The notes under the pieces were generated by a model. The model did no database searches. It saw nothing but the letters and a program-made list of their open reading frames with translations, and was not told the DNA's origin. Shown piece by piece: positions 26,260 to 34,324 of a stretch of DNA of 64,000 bases. Numbering within the stretch: position 1 is the stretch's first letter; the number at the start of each line of letters is the position of its first letter. Origin of the DNA: Polynucleobacter sp. AP-Sving-400A-A2 (GTDB lineage Bacteria > Pseudomonadota > Gammaproteobacteria > Burkholderiales > Burkholderiaceae); NCBI RefSeq assembly GCF_018688155.1, contig NZ_CP061312.1:1178001-1242000 (forward strand), read 5' to 3'. The position numbers were made by a program, and so were the translations under genes.

Positions 26260-26649
26260 ATGAGTGAGAGAAAAAACCCATATGAAATGATTGGTGGTAC
26301 AGCGAAGATTGAGGAGCTGGTAGATCGTTTCTACGATTTAATGGCGCTAGAAGAACACTTCGAAGCCTTGAGAACCATTCACCCCCAAGACCTATCAAGC
26401 TCCCGAGAAAAGCTCAAACTCTTTTTATCAGGCTGGCTAGGCGGTCCAGATATCTACTCCCCTAAGCATGGTCATCCGATGCTACGAGCTAGGCATCTAC
26501 CCTTCAAGATTGGCATCAAAGAACGCAACCAATGGCTAGCTTGCATGTATCGCGCGATGGAAGACTGCGGAATTGATAAACAAATTGGCGCCCAGTTAGA
26601 AGAGTCTTTTTTTAATACTGCCGACTGGATGAGAAACCAGCCAAACTAA
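26260..26649 (+). CDS. Group II truncated hemoglobin
   Basis: 129 residues, the normal length of a trHbO-type globin. Recognisable are the B-helix Tyr in DRFYDL (Tyr25), the Gly-rich LSGWLGGP, the proximal histidine in RARHLPF (His79) and the G-helix Trp in QWLACMYRAM (Trp92), the group II hallmark. It binds haem in the cytoplasm and probably handles O2, NO or peroxide. Divergent from the phasin-like gene. Confidence 0.93.
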   Translation: MSERKNPYEMIGGTAKIEELVDRFYDLMALEEHFEALRTIHPQDLSSSREKLKLFLSGWLGGPDIYSPKHGHPMLRARHLPFKIGIKERNQWLACMYRAMEDCGIDKQIGAQLEESFFNTADWMRNQPN

Positions 26650-26665
26650 GCAGTCTATTGATGTG

Positions 26666-27892
26666 TCAGGAACTCTTTAGCGCTTGGGCGCAAACAAAAC
26701 CACTGGCCCAAGCCCACTGGAAGTTATGGCCCCCGAGATGCCCCGTGACATCAACACACTCACCAATGAAATACAAGCCCGGATGATTGCGGGCCATCAT
26801 GGTTTGACCATCAAGCTCTTTGGTATCGACACCGCCCAACATCACCTCAGCTTTTTTCCAACCCAGCGTTCCAGCTGGCTTTACTGACCAATTGGTAATG
26901 AGCTCTTTGAGTGAATGGCGATCCTTTTTAGAAACCTCTGCCCATTTTTTACCTAGAAGGTTTTTCTGCTCAGCAAATGCTTTTGCTAGGCGTAGTGGCA
27001 TTACTGAAGCTAAAATATTTTCTGTTAACTTAAGGCGGTTATCCTCGTGATTAAATAATTCATCGCAAGTAAATTGGCCATGAGCCTCTGCTGCACCCAA
27101 CCAATCAACATGAATTTCCTCACCTTCGGCCCAGTAACTGCTGGCCTGTAAAACTGCAGGTCCGGAGAGGCCTTTATGCGTTAAGAGCAGATCCTCGTTA
27201 AAGCGACATGCTCCATAACGCTTTCCCTTGGAGCCTGCTGCAATTCGCACCGGCAAGCTTAGGCCAGACAATTCAATCAGGTTATCAAACTCACCAGACG
27301 TGAATGAGAGCGGCACCAGTGCGGGACGCGGATCAACAATCTTCAATCCGAATTGCTTTGCGATATCTAGGGAATATGCCGTTGCACCAATTGCAGGGAC
27401 TGGTAAACCACCTGTTGCCATAACTAATGATCTAGCTCGTTCTTCACCAGCATTGGTTTTGACAATCCATTCCCCTGCTACATTTGAAATCGACTGCGCT
27501 GTAACTGGATAGCGAATATCAACATGCCCTTTAGTGCATTCAGAAAGCAACATCTCGATAATTTGCTTTGCTGACTCATCGCAAAATAACTGACCCTGAT
27601 GTTTCTCGTGATACGCAATACGATAAGACTGCACTAGCCTGATAAATTCCTTTGCGGGATAGCGCGCTAAGGCGCTTTTTGCAAAATGGGGATTTAGGGA
27701 TAAAAAATTAGCTGGGCTGCTATGCACATTGGTGAAGTTACATCTACCCCCGCCACTAATCCGAATTTTCTCGCACAAGACATCAGCATGGTCGAGTACC
27801 AAGACCTTCTTACCTAGCTGACCAGCAACACCAGCACAAAAGAGTCCAGCAGCTCCACCGCCAATGATGATGGCATCCCATACCTTACTCAT
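26666..27892 (-). CDS. HI0933-type FAD-dependent oxidoreductase
   Basis: 408 residues. The FAD dinucleotide fold is at the N-terminus (IIGGGAAGLFCAG, residues 9-21), followed by RISGGGRCNFTN near 45-56, the family signature. The C-terminus has GLYFIGECVDVTGHLGGHNF. HI0933/YhiN-like proteins are widespread and annotated as flavoproteins or aminoacetone oxidases, but the true substrate is not established. It lies just downstream, on the minus strand, of the putative channel gene with a gap of 14 bases, so co-transcription is likely. Confidence 0.88.
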   Translation of the reverse strand: MSKVWDAIIIGGGAAGLFCAGVAGQLGKKVLVLDHADVLCEKIRISGGGRCNFTNVHSSPANFLSLNPHFAKSALARYPAKEFIRLVQSYRIAYHEKHQGQLFCDESAKQIIEMLLSECTKGHVDIRYPVTAQSISNVAGEWIVKTNAGEERARSLVMATGGLPVPAIGATAYSLDIAKQFGLKIVDPRPALVPLSFTSGEFDNLIELSGLSLPVRIAAGSKGKRYGACRFNEDLLLTHKGLSGPAVLQASSYWAEGEEIHVDWLGAAEAHGQFTCDELFNHEDNRLKLTENILASVMPLRLAKAFAEQKNLLGKKWAEVSKKDRHSLKELITNWSVKPAGTLGWKKAEVMLGGVDTKELDGQTMMARNHPGLYFIGECVDVTGHLGGHNFQWAWASGFVCAQALKSS

Positions 27893-27906
27893 ATTATGCC
27901 CCTGTC

Positions 27907-28422
27907 TTACTTAAAACGCTCAATGACTTCAGGTGCCATCTTCAGTTTTTGCATATGTAAACGGGTATAGGCTTGACGGAAATTTTTTGTCATAGAAATC
28001 ATGACGGATGCAGTCCAAGCAAAAGAAAACATCCCTGAAAAAGCAATAATGATTGCCAGCATCTTCCAGCCACTTGGCAGGAGATCATCCATAAAACCCA
28101 TTGCTGTATAGGTGCTGCCACTGAATAAGATACTCTCACCCAAATTTGGCAGAAGATTGAATACTCGGAGTGAGATTCCCCAGAGAATGATCTCAAAGAT
28201 ATGGGTCAGAAATAAACACAACACGCTGACATAAAACACGAAAGCCACGGAAGAGTATTTATGCTCTGACAAATATAGAAATGACTTCACTTCATAGCGC
28301 TTTGCAATTTGGAGCAAAGCAAACCCATGCACCAACATGACAATGAGCAGCATGGCGATGCCAAACAAGTAGGCCGGTAAATCTAGCTCGGAAGTAAGGG
28401 TAAGGGTATTAGTAATGGACAT
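27907..28422 (-). CDS. Two-pore-domain-like ion channel with atypical filter
   Basis: 171 residues with four hydrophobic segments. Between the last two is a pore-like loop, SGSTYTAMGFMDDLLPSGWK near 103-122, followed by a membrane helix, the arrangement of Ion_trans_2 domains. The K+ filter TVGYG is replaced by TAMGF, so K+ selectivity is doubtful. The tail is basic. Related proteins are often called ion channel family proteins in Burkholderiales. Lies upstream of the HI0933 gene and downstream of the LOG gene. Confidence 0.65.
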   Translation of the reverse strand: MSITNTLTLTSELDLPAYLFGIAMLLIVMLVHGFALLQIAKRYEVKSFLYLSEHKYSSVAFVFYVSVLCLFLTHIFEIILWGISLRVFNLLPNLGESILFSGSTYTAMGFMDDLLPSGWKMLAIIIAFSGMFSFAWTASVMISMTKNFRQAYTRLHMQKLKMAPEVIERFK

Positions 28423-28461
28423 GATCTTTAACGAGCTATTTTACAGTTCTTATGGTTCATC

Positions 28462-29319
28462 TTAGGCTAATTGATACCAGTCGCGAATGACTGCCCAAGC
28501 CTCCTCAGCAGTCTCAACAAAATGGAGTAGCTCCATATCCGCCTGATCTATTACTCCATGGTCCAGCATCTGCTTGAAATTGATCACTTCTTGCCAGAAT
28601 GATTTCCCTACCAGAATGATTGGAAAACGCTCGACCTTTTTTGTTTGCATTAAGGTAAGTACCTCGAAAAGCTCATCAAAGGAACCAAAGCCGCCTGGGT
28701 AGGCCACAATTGCTCTTGCCCTCAGCATGAAATGCATTTTGCGAATAGCGAAGTAATGAAAGCGAAAACTTAAACCTGGGGTAAGGTAAGGATTGGGATG
28801 CTGCTCTCTTGGCAGGCTGATATTAAAACCAATGGCTTTATCCCCAGATTCAAATGCACCACGATTAGCGGCTTCCATTATTCCGGGGCCACCACCAGTG
28901 GCGATATATAACTTATTGCGATCTTCTGATTGACTCGCGTTATAGCCCGCAACAATTGCTCCGAATTCTCTAGCAGAGTCATAGTACTTGCAGTGCAGTA
29001 AAGCCCGTTTAGCCTCCGCTTGTGCTTCTGGTGTTTTAGCGCTCTTCTCTAGTTCCTGAGCTGTTTGGCAACTTACAAAACGGGTTGAACCAAATACGGT
29101 AATCGTGTGCTCAACACCATGTTCATGCAATAAGATCTCTGGCTTGAGTAACTCGAGCTGAAAGCGTAGACCTAGAGTTTCACGGCGCGCCAAAAAGGTT
29201 GGATCATCAAATGCGAATCTATAAGAATCATCGGAACCACTTTCTGCTAACTGGCTTTTCTGAAGCTTTAAAAAATCAGTAATAGTTTGGGAGTTATTTA
29301 CAGGGAGTCTTGGACTCAT
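28462..29319 (-). CDS. LOG family (TIGR00730) Rossmann-fold protein
   Basis: 285 residues, longer than the classical 190-residue LOG proteins because of a 90-residue N-terminal extension. Motifs GGGPGIMEAANRGA near 151-164 and YPGGFGSFDELFEV near 206-219 correspond to the LOG signatures GGGxxGxM and PGGxGTxxE; the Thr is Ser here. LOG proteins release a base from nucleoside monophosphates. The long form is common in betaproteobacteria. Substrate unknown. Confidence 0.85.
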   Translation of the reverse strand: MSPRLPVNNSQTITDFLKLQKSQLAESGSDDSYRFAFDDPTFLARRETLGLRFQLELLKPEILLHEHGVEHTITVFGSTRFVSCQTAQELEKSAKTPEAQAEAKRALLHCKYYDSAREFGAIVAGYNASQSEDRNKLYIATGGGPGIMEAANRGAFESGDKAIGFNISLPREQHPNPYLTPGLSFRFHYFAIRKMHFMLRARAIVAYPGGFGSFDELFEVLTLMQTKKVERFPIILVGKSFWQEVINFKQMLDHGVIDQADMELLHFVETAEEAWAVIRDWYQLA

Positions 29320-29376
29320 ATTTGCACCTTTATTTCAACCTTTAAAAATGGCATATCGTCAGTTCAGTAGACAGGC

Positions 29377-29447
29377 AAGCCCTAGGATACAAGGTCAGAA
29401 TTAGTATTACTACCTAGAATATTGCATTAATTTCATATCTAGGGCTT
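29377..29447. repeat. Distant inverted repeat AAGCCCTAG/CTAGGGCTT
   Basis: AAGCCCTAG (29377-29385) and its exact reverse complement (29439-29447) face each other across 53 bases in the gap between two divergent genes. ATA/TAT flanks extend the similarity. It may be two operator half-sites or a long hairpin in the leader of the plus-strand gene. Confidence 0.35.
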
Positions 29448-29515
29448 ATTCGGATTTACCGGGAGTGCTTCAGGCATTAATATCGAGGAATATTAACCAA
29501 ACCGAAGGAAATGCA

Positions 29516-29716
29516 ATGAGCAACCGTTCAATCATCATCATGGTACTAGTATTAATCTCCGCTACAGCCTACTTACTCATCAAAGGCGACGGTGACATTG
29601 ATATGGGTGGCGAGAAGCATGGTGCTGAAGCTGCTCATATGGAAGAGGCTAAGAAAAATGCTCCTACAGCACCTGCTGAAGCCCCTGCAGCTCCCGCAGC
29701 TGACGTTAAGAAATAA
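29516..29716 (+). CDS. Small single-pass membrane protein with Ala/Pro tail
   Basis: 66 residues from ATG 29516, preceded by AAGGAA. One membrane helix (SIIIMVLVLISATAYLLI, about 4-21) is followed by a short acidic, His/Met-containing part and a low-complexity tail rich in Ala, Pro and Lys. The topology would put the tail outside the cytoplasm. No family is recognised. Followed by its own strong terminator. Confidence 0.65.
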   Translation: MSNRSIIIMVLVLISATAYLLIKGDGDIDMGGEKHGAEAAHMEEAKKNAPTAPAEAPAAPAADVKK

Positions 29717-29736
29717 TCTCTTCTTGAGAAAATAAG

Positions 29737-29759
29737 CCGCGGTTCGCCGCGGTTTTTTT
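29737..29759 (+). terminator. Rho-independent terminator with TTCG loop
   Basis: CCGCGG (29737-29742) pairs with CCGCGG (29747-29752) around a TTCG tetraloop, then seven T. A textbook terminator for the small membrane protein gene. Confidence 0.93.
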
Positions 29760-29787
29760 ATACCGATTTATTTGCCCTTACCCTTTT

Positions 29788-30603
29788 ATGAAAAATAAAC
29801 TTGGATTTGGTCTGCTATTGATGTGCCAATTGGTTTTGGCTCAAACACCTAATGCAGTACTGAATAAACCCATCGATAACACCATGATGAAATCTTTAGC
29901 ACCAACCGGCACCCTTCGTGTTGGTATAAACCTCGGCAATCCAGTTTTAGCAGGCTCAATTGATAAAAGTGAACCTCAGCCTAAGGGCGTAACGATAGAT
30001 ATTGCCCAAGAAATTGGCAGGCGATCTGGCATTCCAGTTGAGCTCGTCTCCTTTAAAAGTGCTGGAGCCATAGTGGAGGCCCTGAAAGCGAATCAGCTTG
30101 ATCTCATCTTTGTTGCCATCGATCCTGTTCGTGGTGCAGACATTAGTTATACCCCCGCCTATATCCAAATTGAGGGAGCTTATATGGTCAAAACCTCTTC
30201 CCCGATACAGAGCAATGAAGAGGTTGACGCTGCTGGTAATGAGATTGTGGTTGGCAATGCTAGTGCCTATGACCTTTATCTAAAACGTGAAATTAAAAAA
30301 GCCACCCTGCTTAGATCAATCAACTCTCAATCGGTCGTTGATGACTTTATGAGCGGAAAAGGCAATGTTGCTGCAGGAGTAAAACAACAGCTAGAGGCGG
30401 ATTCAAAGAGATATAGCAATGTACGCATGCTACCGGGAAGGTTTATGGTGATTCATCAGGCAATGGGAGTACCAAAATCACGCGCTGACTTTGAAAAAAT
30501 CACGCTCTATTTGAGTGGCATCGTTGCAGAATTAAAGACTTCAGGCTTTATCGCCAACTCCATGAAAAAGCATGGCATCGAAGGCGCCAAGGTAGCCGAG
30601 TAA
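29788..30603 (+). CDS. ABC-type polar amino-acid binding protein (SBP family 3)
   Basis: 271 residues with a short signal peptide (ends near LAQTP). The fold of family 3 binding proteins is seen in GTLRVGINLGNPVL near 41-54, GVTIDIAQEIGRRSG, and LKANQLDLIFVAIDPVRG. These bind amino acids or similar solutes in the periplasm. No permease or ATPase gene adjoins, so this is an orphan. The ligand arginine in the DPVRG loop fits an alpha-carboxylate. It starts just 28 bases after the terminator of the preceding gene. Confidence 0.82.
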   Translation: MKNKLGFGLLLMCQLVLAQTPNAVLNKPIDNTMMKSLAPTGTLRVGINLGNPVLAGSIDKSEPQPKGVTIDIAQEIGRRSGIPVELVSFKSAGAIVEALKANQLDLIFVAIDPVRGADISYTPAYIQIEGAYMVKTSSPIQSNEEVDAAGNEIVVGNASAYDLYLKREIKKATLLRSINSQSVVDDFMSGKGNVAAGVKQQLEADSKRYSNVRMLPGRFMVIHQAMGVPKSRADFEKITLYLSGIVAELKTSGFIANSMKKHGIEGAKVAE

Positions 30604-30607
30604 AAAG

Positions 30608-32023
30608 CTAGCAAGCGTAGGAGTGGAGACGCTCTGGAATAATGACATTCCTCCACTCCAACTCTTCACGGATAGTCTGCGCTAGAACTGCAGAGGCTTC
30701 AGGTTCACCATGAACCACGAAGACCGCTTGAGGCTCAGATTGAAAGCCTCTCAACCATTCCATTAAGCCAGCTTGATCCGCATGGGCAGAAAGCCCGCCA
30801 ATGGTATGAATGGATGCTCGCACCGAAACCTCCTCACCAAAAAGACGTACTTTTGCGGCTCTATCTACCAGACGACGACCTAAGCTGCCATAGGCCTGAA
30901 ACCCGGTAATCACGATCGCATTTTGCGCTCGAGGCAAATTGTTCTGAAGATGATGAACAATACGACCCGCATCACACATGCCACTCGCAGAAATAATGAT
31001 GGCACCACCTTTAATTTTATTGAGCGCTTTCGATTCCTCAACGTCGGCAATAAATCGCAGATCAACTGCGCTCGGATTTTTTTTAAACCATTCAAAAGTA
31101 GATTGCGACTCTTTATCTAATTGCGCAAAAAAGTGCTCAGTGAGATGGGTAGCTGCTGTTGCCATTGGAGAGTCGACCCAAATACTGAGATGGGGTAATA
31201 AATTACGTTTAACCAAATCAATGAGCAGGAACAAAATTTCCTGGGTGCGTCCCACCGCGAATGCAGGGATCACAATATTTCCATGGCCATCTAGAGTTTC
31301 AGTTACGACTTTAATTAATTCAACTTCAGTATCCGCTAGTGTTTTATGTAATCGATCGCCATAGGTTGACTCCACCACTACGACATCTGCTTGAGCAATG
31401 ATGGTGGGATCAGGCATCAAGAGCTTACCCTTCATGCCAATATCTCCCGAGAAAACGCAGCGCTTTTTCTTGGCATGGTCTTCGCTGATATCCATGATCG
31501 CAATTGCTGATCCCAAAATATGGCCTGCATTTTGGAACTCAAGCCCAATACCTTTACAAAGCTCTATGGATTTTCCATAAGCAAGTACTTCGCATTGCCC
31601 AAGCGCTAAATCCGCTTCTTCCATCGAGTAAAGTGCAACTGGTAAGTCCCCGCGCCACTTGCCTGCTTTTTTTCTACGCACCGCTCGCTCAACATCGTAG
31701 CGCTGTAAATGTGCGCTATCGGGCAACATAATCTTCAACAACTCAAATGTGGCATCGGTGCAGTAGATAGGGCCCGTAAAGCCTTGGGCACAGAGTCTTG
31801 GCAAGAGGCCGCTGTGGTCAATGTGGGCATGCGTCAATACAACAAAATCAATTTCATTTGGTGAAAATGGTAGTAGCTCTAGATTCTTAGTAGTAGCTTC
31901 GCGCCCACCCTGGAACATACCGAAGTCGACCATGAACCTCATATCTCGACCACCCACAGTAGCCCGCACGGAATGTCTTGATCCCGTAACCTCACCCGCT
32001 GCACCCAGAAATTGTATTTTCAT
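30608..32023 (-). CDS. MBL-fold beta-CASP protein (RNA-processing type)
   Basis: 471 residues. A metallo-beta-lactamase domain with THAHIDHSG (His65, His67, Asp69, His70) is followed by the beta-CASP insert and the Zn-dependent RNA-specificity motifs, including SGMCDAGRI and the C-terminal LSAHAD. This is the YSH1/CPSF73-like bacterial group, likely an RNA nuclease, though some members may act on other phosphodiesters. All zinc ligands appear present. Converges on the binding-protein gene with four bases between. Confidence 0.88.
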   Translation of the reverse strand: MKIQFLGAAGEVTGSRHSVRATVGGRDMRFMVDFGMFQGGREATTKNLELLPFSPNEIDFVVLTHAHIDHSGLLPRLCAQGFTGPIYCTDATFELLKIMLPDSAHLQRYDVERAVRRKKAGKWRGDLPVALYSMEEADLALGQCEVLAYGKSIELCKGIGLEFQNAGHILGSAIAIMDISEDHAKKKRCVFSGDIGMKGKLLMPDPTIIAQADVVVVESTYGDRLHKTLADTEVELIKVVTETLDGHGNIVIPAFAVGRTQEILFLLIDLVKRNLLPHLSIWVDSPMATAATHLTEHFFAQLDKESQSTFEWFKKNPSAVDLRFIADVEESKALNKIKGGAIIISASGMCDAGRIVHHLQNNLPRAQNAIVITGFQAYGSLGRRLVDRAAKVRLFGEEVSVRASIHTIGGLSAHADQAGLMEWLRGFQSEPQAVFVVHGEPEASAVLAQTIREELEWRNVIIPERLHSYAC

Positions 32024-32085
32024 GACTTAAGCATACTCCCGATAAAATTCCTTGCTAAGCCATTTATAAGAGCGATACTAATTAG

Positions 32086-32967
32086 ATGACCCCTCCAACC
32101 GAACTGAGATCACTCGAGCTCATTACCCGCCTCAAGCGAGCGCCCTCAGAACATAAAGGGAATGCGGGTAAAGTTCTGCTCGTTGGTGGCGCACCTGGAA
32201 TGGCCGGCGCCCTCCTCTTGGCAGGCAGTGCTGCACTACACTTAGGGGCAGGTTGGACTATGTTGGAGATACTAGATCCCACAGCTGCCCATGCCATGCC
32301 AGAACAAGCCGAGCTAATGGTTCGCCTAGCTAGCTTTAATGCCCAAGAACAATTAAAAACTACAGCACCAGATGTGATTGCAATCGGACCAGGCCTTGGT
32401 TTTTCTGCGCTGGCTAGAGATTGGTTGGTAGCCTCGCTATGCTATCCAAAAGTGCCGCTCGTGATTGATGCTGATGCACTTGGCTTGATTGCTGATAACC
32501 CTGAATTTTTAGATCTCCTCAAGCAGCGTAATCAAGCATACCCCACCATGACTGTGCTTACCCCACACCCTGGAGAGGGTGCCCATCTTCTCAATACAGT
32601 TGCTTCAGTCATTCAGGCGGATCGTATAGCCGCTGTATTGGACTTGGTCAAACTCACCGATTGCATCATCGCCCTTAAAGGTCAACATACGCTCGTTGCC
32701 TCCCCTCTTCATCCGGCAGTGCAGTGCGCTCAAGGCAATCCCGGTATGGCTGTTGGCGGAATGGGTGATGTCTTAACTGGCACTATCGCAGCCATCGCAG
32801 CACAAGGTATCCACCACAATCTCAATTTGTGGGAGTCAAGTTGTATTGGGGTGCAATTACACGCTACAGCAGCCGATAGTTTGGTAGCTCAGCAAATTGG
32901 TCCCATTGGACTTACTCCAACAGAGGTCATTTTGGAGATGCGGAGCCTACTCAACAAGATGTTATAA
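32086..32967 (+). CDS. nnrD: ADP/ATP-dependent NAD(P)H-hydrate dehydratase
   Basis: 293 residues with the YjeF C-terminal (ribokinase-like) fold only. Motifs are GKVLLVGGAPGMAGALLLAG near 28-47, TPHPGEGAHLL near 161-171, and NPGMAVGGMGDVLTGTIAA near 216-234 carrying the catalytic Asp. It repairs damaged NADHX and NADPHX in the cytoplasm using ATP or ADP. The epimerase partner (NnrE/YjeF N-terminal domain) is not fused and is not seen in the window. Divergent from the beta-CASP gene. Confidence 0.92.
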   Translation: MTPPTELRSLELITRLKRAPSEHKGNAGKVLLVGGAPGMAGALLLAGSAALHLGAGWTMLEILDPTAAHAMPEQAELMVRLASFNAQEQLKTTAPDVIAIGPGLGFSALARDWLVASLCYPKVPLVIDADALGLIADNPEFLDLLKQRNQAYPTMTVLTPHPGEGAHLLNTVASVIQADRIAAVLDLVKLTDCIIALKGQHTLVASPLHPAVQCAQGNPGMAVGGMGDVLTGTIAAIAAQGIHHNLNLWESSCIGVQLHATAADSLVAQQIGPIGLTPTEVILEMRSLLNKML

Positions 32968-32973
32968 AACATC

Positions 32974-33954
32974 ATGCAATCAGCCAGCAGAACTCTTCAT
33001 CATCGTCGTTACGTTTACGGCCTCTTAATGGCCGGACTCGGCTCCATATTATTTTCCGGCAAGGCGATTCTGGTCAAACTCGCTTTTGGCTACGGTGCAA
33101 ATGCTGAGACATTAATTGCCTTAAGAATGCTGATGGCACTTCCCCTCTTTTGGGGAATTTATTGGTGGCAAGCGTGCAGGCAAGTCATGAGTCCACTGAT
33201 ATTCAAAGACAAAATGAAAATATTTGCTCTAGGATTTATGGGCTACTTTCTTTCCAGCTATCTTGACTTTTTAGGACTTCAATACATTTCTGTTGGACTG
33301 GAACGTATCGTGCTTTACCTAACGCCCACCATCGTATTGTTGATTTCTTATTTTGTATTAAACAAATCTATTAGTCGACTGCAGTGGTATGCGCTAGCGG
33401 TGGGGTATCTGGGCGTGATCGTCGTATTTATCCAAGATGCTAGCTCGACCGGATCGATGGCATTGCTCGGCATGGTATTGGTCTTTGCTAGCGCGTGCTC
33501 GTATGCAATCTACATGATTGGCTCTGGAGAAATGGTAAGGCGCGTGGGTAGCGTGCGCTTAGTTGTTTATGCCAGTTCCGCATCGGCATTCATGAGCGTC
33601 ATTCAAATTCTGATTTACGATCCTGCAGCTGTTTTTGTACAAGTACCGCAAATCTATTGGCTTAGCCTACTCAATGCAAGCCTATGCACCGTCATTCCAA
33701 TGTTGTTAATCATGATTGCCATTAATCGGATTGGCTCACCTCTAGTCGCTCAAGCCGGAATACTAGGTCCCGTCTCCACCCTATTTATGGGCTGGATCGT
33801 ATTATCCGAACCCATTACCTGGACTCAGATGGGTGGGATGAGTTTGGTGATGGGGGCGATGTGGTTGCTGGTACGTAATGATGCACCAAACAAACAACAG
33901 GGTCAGGGCTCTACAAAGCCCCTAGATCTTGAGGGATCTGACCCACTAAATTAA
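32974..33954 (+). CDS. EamA/DMT family transporter
   Basis: 326 residues in ten predicted helices made of two EamA repeats (first repeat near 15-160 with GSILFSGKAILVKLAFGYG, second to about 300). DMT proteins export amino acids, metabolites or drugs. The start lies six bases after the dehydratase stop, so both are probably in one transcript, though a functional link is not expected. A second DMT gene lies 1.6 kb further on the other strand and is not closely similar. Confidence 0.87.
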   Translation: MQSASRTLHHRRYVYGLLMAGLGSILFSGKAILVKLAFGYGANAETLIALRMLMALPLFWGIYWWQACRQVMSPLIFKDKMKIFALGFMGYFLSSYLDFLGLQYISVGLERIVLYLTPTIVLLISYFVLNKSISRLQWYALAVGYLGVIVVFIQDASSTGSMALLGMVLVFASACSYAIYMIGSGEMVRRVGSVRLVVYASSASAFMSVIQILIYDPAAVFVQVPQIYWLSLLNASLCTVIPMLLIMIAINRIGSPLVAQAGILGPVSTLFMGWIVLSEPITWTQMGGMSLVMGAMWLLVRNDAPNKQQGQGSTKPLDLEGSDPLN

Positions 33955-33975
33955 ATAGTGAAATAAGTAAATTCG

Positions 33976-34233
33976 TTACTGAGTAGCAGACTCTTGGGCT
34001 GCTGGTTTCTTCTTAGCTTTTTTCTTAGCTTTCTTGTCCGCCTTTTTATCTTTCTTAGACTTCTTCGCAGTCTTTTTTGCAGACTTCTCTGTTTGAGCAT
34101 CAGGCATCGTTGCAGGAGCGGCCACAGGTGCTCCGGCTGGGGCTGGATCCGCCGCCATTACAGTCAATGAAGATAAAGCAATTGAGGCAGCAATGAAGGT
34201 GGCTAAGATCAATTTTGCAAAAGGGATATTCAT
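33976..34233 (-). CDS. Secreted small protein with Lys-rich tail
   Basis: 85 residues from ATG 34233 (the frame runs on to 34275 without a start signal). The signal peptide ends near VMAADP. The mature part starts with an Ala/Pro-rich segment and is dominated by Lys-Lys-Ala-Lys repeats (about 50-80), giving a very positive charge. It resembles low-complexity exported proteins common in the group. Function unknown; binding to polyanions in the envelope is a guess. Confidence 0.65.
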   Translation of the reverse strand: MNIPFAKLILATFIAASIALSSLTVMAADPAPAGAPVAAPATMPDAQTEKSAKKTAKKSKKDKKADKKAKKKAKKKPAAQESATQ

Positions 34234-34277
34234 TTGAGGTTCCGATAGGTTCATGGGTAGTTTAATGATGGTCAATT

Positions 34278-34303
34278 AAAAAGCCGTCCAAAGACGGCCT
34301 TTT
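34278..34303 (-). terminator. Terminator for the aminotransferase gene
   Basis: GCCGTC (34283-34288) pairs with GACGGC (34293-34298) around CAAA. On the minus strand it is followed by TTTTTAA just downstream of the aminotransferase stop at 34325. The reverse direction also has TTTT. Confidence 0.85.
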
Positions 34304-34324
34304 GTGAAAACCAATTACAGAGTC

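Noticed and set aside
30978..31364. Plus-strand frame of 128 codons
   Set aside because: Antisense to the beta-CASP gene within its conserved domain; no support of its own.
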